In this document: piece by piece, positions 32,980-44,692 of the stretch | Layout of the letters: each line of letters opens with the position of its first letter | Numbering within the stretch: the first letter of the stretch is position 1 | Source of the DNA: Rheum nobile | Lineage: Eukaryota > Streptophyta > Magnoliopsida > Caryophyllales > Polygonaceae | Direction of reading: 5' to 3' | Assembly: GCA_027886185.1 (NCBI GenBank) | Contig: WOAB01000056.1 | Span: 11,532,001 to 11,596,000 of the forward strand | Length of the DNA: 64,000 nt | Made by a program: the position numbers and the translations under genes | Notes under the pieces: model-generated | Database searches by the model: none | The model's input: only the letters and a program-made list of their open reading frames with translations | Told to the model about the DNA's origin: nothing

Positions 32980-33180
32980 CACACATCTTCACACATAATC
33001 ACACATCATCACACACAATCACCCATCATCACACATCATCACACACAATCACCCATCATCACACATAATCACACATCATCACACACAATCACCCATCATC
33101 CCACATAATCACACATATCATCACACACGCATCATCTCACATTATCACATATCCTCACACACACATCACACATCATCACA
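32980..33180. repeat. CACATCATCACACAATCAC microsatellite-like array
   Basis: Short units of ACACATCATC/ACACATAATC/ACACACAATC alternate for ~200 bp. The matching array in the other LTR is at about 37915-38140. Confidence 0.85.
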
Positions 33181-34230
33181 CATTATCACCCGAGCAATTA
33201 TATAGTCAATCAAACCAATAAAATAGCTCAAGCAATGGTAAAACAATTTATGAAATAAACTAAGCATAAATCAATTTATAAAATATATAAGTTTGCAAGG
33301 ATCCTCTTGCCTCAAGTCGAACCACAACGACCTCAGAGACCTCCAACCAATCCGAACGAACCTGTGAAATCAATCCGATCAAATCCCTGGCGTTAATTAC
33401 TCATCCAATCCACAACCAATCAAAACCCCAATTCAAACCCTAAAATCAAACCCTTAATTTATCAAGGGAAATCATACCCAAATTCAACCCCAAACCCAAA
33501 TTACTTTCAAATTATACACTGCCCAATCCAACAATTTTAGTCCAAATCCCCCACATTCAACTCACCAAAATTCACCAAACCACCCAAATAATTACCCAAG
33601 CTCCAAAAATCAAATCTCGAATTCAGCAATTATGCCTACGCAGAACAACAACAACAACTGGGTCACCCCCATATATATATATTCAGCAAAATTTCCACAG
33701 TCCTCAACTCACCTTGTCGGCGACCTTACTTCCGACGCCGGGCTTCGCTTCGCTGGAACACACAGCAGCAACAATCGATAAGGGTGGTAACAACAGCTCC
33801 GACGACCCCAGTTCAGCAGCGGCTCAGACGGAGGGAGATGGCTCAGCAGCGATAGATCGGAGCAGCAGCAACATGCGGCGCCAACGACGAGCAGCATCTC
33901 CGTGAACAGCAGCAACACGGTGGATCTGCAGTAGCCACGGCTCGGCCTTCAGCAGCAACACGCACCAGTGGCTCACACCGCAGCTGGGTCGTCTTCTTTA
34001 GCCGAGATTCCAAGCAGCTGCAAACGAGAGGTAGGAGGAAAGGAGTCCCCGGTGAAGTGCTTCACGAAGGAGAAGGTAATGCTCCCAAAACCGACCTCTT
34101 CCCCTTTCCAGATTTTATCAAACCCCAAATCTGATTTTATCCTCCAAATTTTTCTTTTTCTGATTTAAATAAAATCCCAAAAATCTTATTTACCACTTTG
34201 CCCTTTTTTTATAACCTTTGGGGTATTTCA

Positions 34231-36047
34231 TTCTCCCCTCCTTATAAGAGTTTCGTCCTTGAAACTAAGATTAAACAAGTTCGGATAACTGCCTCGCATA
34301 ACTGACTCCAGAATATACAGGACTTGCCGAAGAATGACCTTCCTCGAGAATCCATTCTCTAATATCTTTACCAGCGGACACACATAACCGATCTGAAATC
34401 ACCATACTCCATCTTCCTGAACAAAAATCCGAATACTCTTCCCTGAGCAATCTCACTGCATATCTTACTTAACATTCCATCTTATTCAGCTGTATCCGCT
34501 CTTTCCCGAACCAATTTCAACTTCACCCATCATCAACTCTTGTCGCCATCCCGACTGAACTGTCAAACCTGCAGCCACGGTAGCCCTTTTCTGATTGATA
34601 AACAATATCTATCATAACCCTCAATCAATTATAGCAACCAACTTTGTCTCATGATCAACTCTCTCTTATACACTTGAGGTGACGAAAAGCATACGCAATG
34701 ACCTTTCCATTCTGCATTAAAATGCAACCCAGACCCTACTTAGACACATCACTGTAGATAACAATCCTTTCTGTTCCCTGCGGAATTACCAACACTGACA
34801 CACTAATCAAACACTTCTTGAGTTCTTCGAAACTCTTTTCAGACATCTCCCGTTCCATTCTAAATTGTTATTCATACACAACCAAAAATTCATCCACAAT
34901 CGCATGCAGTAATCTGCCAGTCCGAGAATACTCCTAATGAAACTCACTGCAAATAATCCAAGTACTTTCTAAAAATATTAATTCTTTAAACTCTTGAAAT
35001 CTGCGGAAGCATCAGTCAACCCATAAGACATCACAACCAACTCATAGTAATCATACTTAGTTCTGAAGGCAGTATCATGAATATACGCCTCTCGAATCCT
35101 AAACTGAGGATACTCTGATCTCAAATCAGCCTTTGAAAACACAACAACTTTGTAATTGATCCAACGGATCATCAATACGAGGAAGCGGATACTTATACTT
35201 GACTATCACCTTATTCAACTCATAATCATCGAGGCAAAGTCAAAAAGGAACCATCCTTCCTTTTAACCAACCATACAGACGCATTCCAAGAGAAGCACTT
35301 GGCTTAAGAAGCATAACTTCATAAGTCCCTCTATATGTTCCTTCATTCTCAACAAACTCACAGAACCGACACAACCTTTCTTAGCAGTTTTACAACTGTC
35401 ATCGCACTTAACAATTCTGTCAAAGTCTCTGGGATCATGACTCTCACACATGCACTAAACCTTTATCTGCTGTTACGATAACTGTCATCTTTCGGAAGTC
35501 GAAGACACATTCTATTTCTCAACTCAGCTGAACCCCTAGTCGTGAGATCCCACTTTTTTAGATGCAGTCTGAATCCTCTGTTTCTTACTGTTTCCAACAT
35601 CAACAGTCTGATCAAAATCAACTGTAGCAGTCTCTACAATCAATCACCCATCAACATACTGCTCAATCTGTCATTCTCATTCATGCCAACAATAGCAGCA
35701 TACAACTTCATACCAAATCATTAACTACCAGACTAGCTGCATCAACCTCTTGACGACAAGCCCAACGGCCTCATCCTCTACCATACTCATACTCTTTAAA
35801 CCTCTAGCACGTCCCACTTACCAGGGAACACATCATAAATTTTACTTAACAACATTAAACATCACATATGAAATTAATCATCAATACTCAGCGTCACATA
35901 TAAAACATTAGCATAAAACATCACAAACAACACTTACCAATGCAACTCACTACAGGTTGACAGCAAGGATTCCTGATCACACGATCGTTCACAACAACGT
36001 ATAGAAATTCCCAAGTTGAAAACTCTGAAAGAAAACATTTTTTAAAA
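34231..36047 (-). pseudogene. pol: Chromovirus interior: eroded pol fragments
   Basis: On the minus strand, order as in pol: an RT piece at 34978-35175 (VFSKADLRS, TAFRTKYDYYELVVM), an RNase H piece at about 34640-34860 (YSD, then GLGC after a stop) and a pre-integrase zinc-finger piece near 34290-34420. The integrase core and chromodomain, and any recognisable gag, are absent. Stops and shifts are frequent. A purine tract (read as AAGGAGGGGAGAA on the minus strand) lies next to the 3' LTR at 34231-34243. The protein cannot be made. Confidence 0.78.
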
Positions 36048-36061
36048 GAGCTCTGATACCA
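36048..36061 (-). other. Chromovirus primer binding site (iMet tRNA)
   Basis: The minus strand reads TGGTATCAGAGCTC, 5 nt after the end of the 5' LTR. This fixes the element's orientation. Confidence 0.88.
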
Positions 36062-36066
36062 ACTTC

Positions 36067-39000
36067 TGTAACACCCCCCAGGCCAGTGGTGCTACAGTGC
36101 CATAATCCAGAAGGATTATAAGGCGGGTGAAAGAAATTTTTTTGTAAAACATAACCCATACATAATATATATCAAAAACAGCACAGCGGAAAACCTGTAA
36201 AACCTGTCCAGAGTTTGAAACCATAATCAAACTTAACATACATAAATACAACAATTTACAAACCAAAAACCACTACAACAAGTTCGACCACTTCAAGGTC
36301 CAAAACCAAAACGATACGTACAACCAAGTCAAAGTCCAAAACCAAAAGTAGAGCCTTCGACTCCAAAACCGACGGTGATCAGGATCCTCCTTGCTGGCGA
36401 TAAACCTGAAAAGCCTGATTGACTGAGGGACCCGATACCCCAGCCAACCACGGCACGTAAACCGCAGTTGGTCAGTCTCGTGAAAGACTATGTCAAGACT
36501 AGCCAAGCCAAAACAGTTGAAATCCAAAGATTTATCACAAAAATCAGATAATACCAAACAATACCAGATCATATAACGTATATATACTTATATATCATAC
36601 CTACACTTGACTATCATCACACCAACCAACTAACCAACCACACGTCAAAACACAAACACACCTTATCACATAACTCAACCATTACACATCCTTATACAAC
36701 TCTACCCTATACTAACCTCTTCGATCCAACCTCAATCTCATCTCAAGCATAAACGAATAGAACGATCCAATCCAACTTACTCTCCATTAGTAATACCTCA
36801 ATCAACAACTCTAAGCGCATACACGTATCTTACTACTGACTTACAACCAAAGCTAACCAATAATACATAACTCACTACTGCACTAACACAACAAATTCAG
36901 TTAACCTTCACATCAACAACACATAGGCATCAACGAGATAAACATCACATAAAACAATCATAACCAAAATAACGATCCAGGCCAGCCACCCTTCTGGTGC
37001 CGCCGATTCGTCAACCTCGACTGCAACTCATACATTCAAACTCAACTCGCATTGGCCCACACCCTTAATATGGGGAACCAATCTATACACTCAATCAACA
37101 CAACCAACCTTCATAATCCACCAGCTACCAACAACAACCATACCAACAGAAATTACCACCTTGACCAGTTACAATCAATCACTATAACACACGTAATTAA
37201 CAACCACAACTAATAACAATCAACTTCCAACATACAACCATGTATTCAGGTGCACAACCAATTTTCAACAGATAATCAACCAATTATAATGAATCTCATA
37301 ACTCAGCCAATTAGCATGACTTAACATTTTGAATACACAACAACTGTCAACGCACACATAACAGTTTCAACATAATACAATCCTTACAATATTCACCCAA
37401 TTACAAACAATAATAAACATATATCAGTCATCATCATATCCGACCAAATCAACCAAGAAAGATAACTCAACTCAGATTCGACCAATCATAATCAATTAAA
37501 TATATACATATATATCACTTCAAACAACCACTTAATCAGGTACGCAAGCAACCCTTTCACACAATTACCACTTCACAACACCTCCGTCTCCACCACCACT
37601 TCACCGGGTGAGACAATTCACAACATCTCCGTCTCCACCACCACTTCACCGGGTGAGACAATTCACAACATCTCCGTCTCCACCACCACTTCACCGGGTG
37701 AGACAATTCACAACATCTCCATCTCCACCACCACTTCACCGGGTGAGACAATTCACAACATCTCCGTCTTCACCACCACTTCACCGGGTGAGACAATTCA
37801 CAACATCTCCGTCTCCACCACCACTTCACCGGTCAGACGGTTCACAACATCCAAAACCAACTATCCATCACCATACCAACACCAATCAAACATTACCCAT
37901 CATAATTATATCACATAATCACACATCTTTACACATCATCGCACATAATCACACATCATCACACACAATCACCCATCATCACACATCATCACACACAATC
38001 ACCCATCATCACACATAATCACACATCATCACACACAATCACCCATCATCCCACATAATCACACATATCATCACACACGCATCATCTCACATTATCACAT
38101 ATCCTCACACACACATCACACATCATCACACATTATCACCCGAGCAATTATATAGTCAATCAAACCAATAAAATAGCTCAAGCAATGGTAAAACAATTTA
38201 TGAAATAAACTAAACATAAATCAATTTATAAAATATATAAGTTTGCAAGGATCCTCTTGCCTCAAGTCGAACCACAACGACCTCAGAGACCTCCAACCAA
38301 TCCGAACGAACCTGCGAAATCAATCCGATCAAATCCCTGGCGTTAATTACTCATCCAATCCACAACCAATCAAAACCCCAATTCAAACCCTAAAATCAAA
38401 CCCTTAATTTATCAAGGGAAATCATACCCAAATTCAACCCCAAACCCAAATTACTTTCAAATCATACACTGCCCAATCCAACAATTTCAGTCCAAATCCC
38501 CCACATTCAACTCACCAAAATTCACCAAACCACCCAAATAATTACCCAAGCTCCAAAAATCAAATCTCGAATTCAGCAATTATGCCTACGCAGAACAACA
38601 ACAACAACTGGGTCACCCCCATATATATATATTCAGCAAAATTTCCACAGTCCTCAACTCACCTTTTCGGCGACCTTACTTCCGACGCCGGGCTTCGCTT
38701 CGCCGGAACACACAGCAGCAGCAACCGATAGGGGTGGTAACAACAGCTCCGGCGACCCCAGTTCAGCAGCGGCTCAGACGGAGGGAGATGGCTCAGCAGC
38801 GATAGATCGGAGCAGCAGCAACCTGCGGCGCCAACGACGAGCAGCAGCTCCGTGAACAGCAGCAACACGGTGGATCTGCAGTAGCCACGGCTCGGCCTTC
38901 AGCAGCAACACGCACCAGTGGCTCACACCGCAGCTGGGTCGTCTTCTTTAGCCGAGATTCCGAGCAGCTGCAAACGAGAGGTAGGAGGAAAGGAGTCCCC

Positions 39001-39180
39001 GGTGAAGTGCTTCACGAAGGAGAAGGTAATGCTCCCAAAACCGACCTCTTCCCCTTTCCAGATTTTATCAAACTCCAAATCTGATTTTATCCTCCAAATT
39101 TTTCTTGTTCTGATTTAAATAAAATCCCAAAAATCTTATTTACCAGTTTGCCCTTTTTTTATAACCTTTGGGGTATTTCA
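36067..39180 (-). repeat. Chromovirus 5' LTR (minus orientation)
   Basis: 3114 bp. It differs from the 3' LTR mainly by two extra 45-bp minisatellite units (five full units starting at 37606, 37651, 37696, 37741 and 37786). Confidence 0.92.
37576..37835. repeat. 45-bp minisatellite in the 5' LTR (5 full units)
   Basis: Same unit as 32728-32895, with five copies instead of three. The LTRs are identical at integration, so copy number changed afterwards. Confidence 0.92.
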
Positions 39181-39185
39181 GCCTC

Positions 39186-39620
39186 TCCACTTATTCCTTC
39201 GCCAAAGTATGAGATTTGATATCCACGATGACTATACAAATGTCGCTCATCTTCTACGATCATATTATGCGGAATGATACAAGCTCTCATTATCTTTCCA
39301 ATCTTCACAATATCCCAAGAGAGAGTCATGGGTTACGAATGATTGCAAATCTAGATTGCAACACTCCAAATGCTCTTTCCACATCTTTACGACGAGACTC
39401 TTGGCATTGGGCAAACAACTTGGCCTTACGACCTTGAGGGAGCTTAATTGATTGGACAACTTCTGCCCATTTTGGATATATTCCATCTGTGAGATAATAT
39501 CCCATGTTGTACTCATGTTCATTAACAATGAAATTAACATTAGGAGCTCTACCTTCCAAAATGTCATCAAAAACATGAGATTGATCAAGAACATTGATAT
39601 CATTAGACGAACCTGCTACC
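39186..39620 (-). pseudogene. Harbinger transposase, catalytic C-terminal part
   Basis: The minus-strand translation has the plant PIF/Harbinger (DDE_Tnp_4-type) block: SNDINVLDQS, then YNMGYYLTDGIYP, then RRKDVERAFGVLQSRF, where the E of DVERAF is the third catalytic residue. A stop after IRNP and a frameshift follow, then NMIVEDER in another frame. The gene is cut at 39621 by an Athila-like LTR, so the N-terminal part and the first catalytic D are not visible. Its 3' continuation is 31050-31217. Confidence 0.85.
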
Positions 39621-39852
39621 TGATCAGTGCTACTTTGTAAGGTTTAACTAGCTGTTGTTATCGGTGTTTTGGGTACCATTTGGATGTACTTAGGGCGTTA
39701 TTATGGAGAATGGAGTTGATGAGTAGAAGTGTAGATATGGTGGTTTGGAGAAGCTTAAATGAAGATATATTGAAGAAAGAAGGAAGTCACCCAAGAAGAC
39801 GAAGTATAGACCCAGTCGGGTCTACAGGATCCATGACGAAGAAGGCAAAGAA
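39621..39852 (+). repeat. Athila-4 LTR, first part
   Basis: Starts TGATCAGTGCTACTTTG inside the Harbinger transposase, at a position where transposase similarity stops. TG start and later layout resemble the Athila LTRs. It is split from 43776-44692 by solo LTR S2. Confidence 0.6.
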
Positions 39853-40904
39853 TGTAATGCCCCAAAAATTAACCTTTGGAACGTTACAACACCAAGAATT
39901 TCTTTGCAGAAATTCCCTCAGGCTTTTAAGAAAACTTACCTCAATTTTTTCTTCTTCTAAACTCCAAGTAACATAATCTTCAATATCACTTTCTCCTAAC
40001 TTAGCATCATGTCGCATGTCTCTCATTCTCCTCCATGCTTCTGCTGCGCTACTTTGATATCCGGGCATGTAATTATATCTGAACCCCCAACCACGAGGTT
40101 AGTCCTTGTTCGGACTAAGCAAGTCATAAGCGAATAAAATACATGCAGTAGCATAAATAAAGAATACGTATATGAACACACCATAATATCCTAGATCCCA
40201 AGGATATTATCAACTAAACCTCGAACAACAATTTACCTATTACCCCAATATAATACCATAACCAATTCCTCGAACTCATATGTAGCTAGTCTAATACCTC
40301 AATACGCTTATCAATACAATACTATATACCCAAGGTATATTATCTAATACTTAACTGTTCATCCAATCATTCACTTTATATCTCATTCCTCATTTTCACA
40401 ACTATATTCCAAATGGTCACATAAATACTTAACTATACCTCACATAACCTAATGGATCCAAATACCTAGCTATACCTCAATTACCAAGAGGATCAAATGC
40501 CTAGCTATACCTTAATATCACTGGATCCACATATCTAAATAAATCATATATCTCTAAGTATCCTTTATCATAATTCATTTATTAAGCCTCATAGCAATCA
40601 CTCAATACTAAGTACCCAAGATATATATCTCATTACTCATATAATTCCCAAAACTCTCACATTGTATTATAGCTATCATCAATATGCTTCTTATCCATAA
40701 CTCTCCATCTAACCAATAATTTCCTCATAAACCCCTTTCAAAACATGAATCATCGAGATAAGGAAAATATCACGTTTCAAAGACAAAGCATTTTAAAAAT
40801 TATATTGAACAATTAAAATTAGTTGTAACCTTATACAATTTTAATGCAAAACGCTTGCTTATGAAATGTTAAAACACACACATACTCAATACCAAATCAT
40901 AAGG

Positions 40905-41725
40905 CTAAAACGTATGCACAACCGTGCGAAAACTCATGCACAATCATAGGGCTAAAATGTATGCACAACCGTGCGAAAACACATGCACAACACATTGCAC
41001 AACCGTGCCAAAAGACATCATAACACATGCACAACCGTGCCAAAACGCAACAATTCTCCAGATCTGGATACTCCTCCCTTTGCCAACGGGAAGGGGAGGC
41101 ATTCACTGGCCATTATGAATCCATCCTTCCTAAACATTGGCAGAGCACCTCCTCGCCCGCTAGAATATCAACCATGATCGAAGAGGCTACATCAAAGCAC
41201 ACAAAAAGAATAGAGAGCTCTACTAACGGGAAGGTGTCACCGGCCGGCTGACCCAACCTTCCTGAACATTAAGTAGAGGACCTCCCACGACCCACTCCTC
41301 AGATCCATAATCGAGGGATGTTCTCTATCCGCACAATAAAACATTGCCAAACCTGGCGCTAGCTTTATCAAAACAATGCGATGCATGCACGTAAAACATA
41401 ATGCCCAAAACACATTGCCTAAGCAGGCAGAAACATCACGCTTGCCACACATGCTAAAATCATAACACTTGTCAAAAGGTGAAAATCACAATATTGCTAA
41501 GCAACCGTTAAAACTCTTTACCAATAGGCGAAAAAGCACATTATCAAACATACGAAGCTCATTGCCAAACCGGCAGTAAAACACTTTGCTAAACCAGCGA
41601 TAAAAATATATTATTAAATAAACATTAAAACCTTAACACATTGCCACATAGGCTAAAACCAAACGTATGCCACATAGGCAAAAACATCAACACATGGCCA
41701 CACAGGCCAAAATACCAATGTGTTA
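40905..41725 (-). repeat. Array of short hairpins with changing stems in S2
   Basis: Units of ~24-40 bp each hold a short inverted repeat around AACC, AAACC, ACATA or ACACA. Plus-strand stems are GCAC/GTGC (40916, 40963, 40997, 41029), GCCA/TGGC (41346), GCCT/AGGC (41417), TGCC/GGCA (41563), GCT/AGC (41588), GCC/GGC (41643, 41669) and TGGCC/GGCCA (41695). They lie downstream of the TATA box, so within the transcribed leader. Confidence 0.65.
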
Positions 41726-42956
41726 TACGAGCAAACATTATTCTAAAAACACATTTAGAAAACATTGTGAAATCAATCCCGATGATTCCCAACTCCATAA
41801 CTAATTATTACTAACCACATAGCCTTATATCACCAAAACTGGTCTAATCCATCACTATACACTTATACCACATAGGCACATAACTTAATATGCATCCATA
41901 TCATATCCCAATGTTCTATCCAAACTCAACAATCAGCCTCATACCTCAATATTATATCTACTTTCCCTAATCGTCTATCATGCCATAATCTGTATTCTTC
42001 CAAAGTATGATATTATCATATGATATCTTATCCTCAGTATATAATCATATCTATTTCCAATATGATCTCATCATTATATAGTATCACACACCTCAGATAT
42101 ATCCATATCATATACTCATCACCTATATCCTCATTATACATTCCTATCAATATCCTTAATCACAGATTCATATCATGGCCAATATTTTTTAACAGTATAC
42201 TCCCAATAAATATCAATAACCTCATCTTATACTTATATCCTAAAATTCCCAACATATTCATAATATAACCTCATCATATATCAACATCCTCCTCATCATA
42301 TAATACCCATGAAATGCAATCATCACATATATTACTAATTATAGTAATGATGTATATATAGATAATCAATATTTATGCAAAGCACATAAGTATTCACATA
42401 TGACTTGCCTGAAAGACGACACATGACAACATTCCTTGTTGTTCCATCCAATCTATGGCCCGGTATTCTGATATTTCAACCATTGCAGCGATTCCCTGAA
42501 TCCGCATCATATTACAGATTCAGCCATAACTCTCGCTACACATATCGGAATTGAGATCCGTCAGATTCATCATACTCGTGACGAAATTATCTAAATTATG
42601 ATCATAATCCCAACTTTCCAGAAATTACGAGACTTGCCCAGAATTTCCGAATATTTACTATTCTACCCAAACCTTATTCTTTCATCTTAAACCTCAATCT
42701 TAACTTATCTAAACTACTTTCCATCATCATATAACCTCATATTAATTATCATTAGTATCCTAAGTATCATCCTTATTCTCAAGAATATCCTAATCATTTA
42801 ACCTATATTTAAAATCATTAAGGAAGAAACATACCTTATGAGGTATTATTTAGGATGTATGCTTGGTTTTTATGGCATAAAACTTCCTTGAACCATGGCT
42901 TGATAAGGAGGGAGAGGGGTCGGTTTTGGCTTGGAAGAAATGAGGGGGTGATCTTG

Positions 42957-42964
42957 TATTTATA
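42957..42964 (-). promoter_or_regulatory. TATA box of solo LTR S2
   Basis: The minus strand reads TATAAATA about 810 bp into the LTR, the same depth as in S1. Confidence 0.65.
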
Positions 42965-43775
42965 GGCTTTAGAGGACAATTCTAGATTTTAGAAGAAAAG
43001 GGACACTTGTCCACTTTGGGAAAAAATAAAGAAAGTTAGGGTATTTTCTAGAGTTTTCAAGAATTGACCATGTACAATATTTATCCATGTGGCCGGTTAT
43101 GGGGCACAATTGGGAGAAATGGAAAGTTTTAGAGATTTCTAGAATTTGGGCTAATTTTGGTAATTAATGGCAAATTGGGCTTAAGTTGTAATTGGGCCAA
43201 AATCAACATTGGGCCCAAAATAATAGACTTGGCCGGCCCACATGGGTTTTTGGGGAAAAATAATCCAAGGTTTATTTAGGCAAATTCATAAGAAAATTAC
43301 CCAAAAAATATACTTGATTCCGATACGGTTTCCTTTCCCGTATCGTCTATTTTTGCTACTACTGAAGCTAACACCATAAAAATTATCCTAGACTTTATAT
43401 TCCCAAAATATACCATTAATATATACCTCAAGTAATTTCTCCAAGATAGCAAAGCCTATAGGCCCAAATATGCTTATAAAGCCTATTCCCCGAAAATACG
43501 TTTTTACTACTTTTCCTTAAAATCGTAGAATCCTAATTTTCCAAAGTATATCATCATTTCATAATCATATTGTTTCTAAAATATACCTATTTCCTCAAAT
43601 ATCAATCGAGTTCTTTAAATTCTAAAGGATCCCCAAATCGTCATCTAGAAACCTCAAGTAACATACCCGAGATAACCATCTTCCGAAATCTCAATTTTCT
43701 AACTTATGTCACTCACTTAATGATGATATCCAAAATCTTAAATAATCCCACAAATATATCGGGTATTACAAAGAA

Positions 43776-44692
43776 GGCCTGAACGGTTAGCTTCACGGTC
43801 TGCTAACCGTGCAGGATGTTCGAGAGCGAGAGGATAAGAATTCACATTTTCCTCGACCGCGGAATCTGTTACGCGATCGCGAAAATGTCATTTAGCAAGG
43901 CGCGAGGCGGAAGTTCGTCTGAGATCTTTTATTTATTTATTTATTTTATTTTATTTCCTTTTAGATATTATTTCCTATCTTATGGAAATTATGTTTAGCT
44001 AAGTCTATATATTCTTTCTTTAGAACATTAGTTTGGTAAGTTGGGTGTTCCCTAAGTTGGGTGCTCCCCAAGTTGGGTTCCAACTTTTTTCATCTTTCCC
44101 CCTTTCTTAGTTTAGTTCTTTGTTTTGTTTTTGGCTAGACAATTGATGCCTGGTTTGAATTTGATATTGAGATTATTACTTTACTCTTTCTATGATTGTT
44201 TTAATTCTCTCTCATGCTTAATCTCATTGATCATATACCGATTCCCCTTGATTTGTTGATTAGGACATCAAATAGATTTTTAATAGTAGTTCCCTCTAGC
44301 CTGACAACCTAGAGAAATTAGTATTATGCTATTGGTTCTCCTTTTCTATACAACCTGTTGATATTGTTATTGATCATACTACTAAGAATTGGAGGAGACT
44401 GTTTGAGAATCTTGATCCATTAGTTTGTGTAAAGAATTGATTGTATGTTAAATATTGACGAGTTGTTGAGTATTGCATGCACCTATCTATTCCTGGATTC
44501 ATTGTTGCTGTTAGATTCAATCTAGAAGGTCTTCTAGGTTATTTGATAGGTAGGGTTATCAGGACTAGTTGGACTGATAACTATTTCAGAATAAGGATTA
44601 GGACATTCATGAGGATTGAGAACTAGGGATAATCAATTATTGATCAACCAAACTAAATGTGGATATTTGTTTGCCAAGTTTTCTATGCTTTA
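43776..44692 (+). repeat. Athila-4 LTR, second part (truncated)
   Basis: Continues the LTR that starts at 39621. A 9-bp-arm inverted repeat ACGGTTAGC/GCTAACCGT (from 43784) and CGACCGCGG and CGCGATCGCG motifs lie upstream of TATATAT at 44006, followed by an AT-rich leader. It stops where the Athila-2 LTR begins, so its end and body are not visible. Confidence 0.6.

Larger units (their letters stand above)
31218..34230 (-). repeat. Chromovirus 3' LTR (minus orientation)
   Basis: 3013 bp. It contains a 45-bp minisatellite with three full units (~32728-32895) and a CACATCATCACACA-type array (~32980-33180). It is very similar to the LTR at 36067-39180. Confidence 0.92.
31218..39180 (-). mobile_element. 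Internally deleted chromovirus (Tekay/Del-like) with 3-kb LTRs
   Basis: 7963 bp on the minus strand with TSD GCCTC (31213-31217 and 39181-39185). The 5' LTR is 36067-39180 (3114 bp) and the 3' LTR is 31218-34230 (3013 bp); ends are TGAAATACCC...GTGTTACA. PBS TGGTATCAGAG is at 36051-36061. The interior is only 1836 bp and holds pieces of RT, RNase H and the integrase zinc finger full of stops. It is nearly a LARD-like structure: large LTRs, no usable genes. Confidence 0.9.
39853..43770 (-). mobile_element. Solo LTR S2 of the long-LTR gypsy family (3918 bp)
   Basis: On the minus strand it begins TGTAATACCCG (43770) and ends near GGGGCATTACA (39853). TSD AAGAA (39848-39852 and 43771-43775) is exact. 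It is related to S1 throughout much of its length: the primer-distal end, the TATA region, and the segment with GGAATATCGGAATACCG-like text. No PBS, PPT or genes. A hairpin array occupies about 40905-41725. Confidence 0.87.

Noticed and set aside
32758..33108. Open frame encoding HRVRQFTTSPSPPPL repeats and a His/Thr-rich tail
   Set aside because: It only reads the 45-bp minisatellite and the CACATC array in an LTR. The other LTR has a frame of different length for the same reason.
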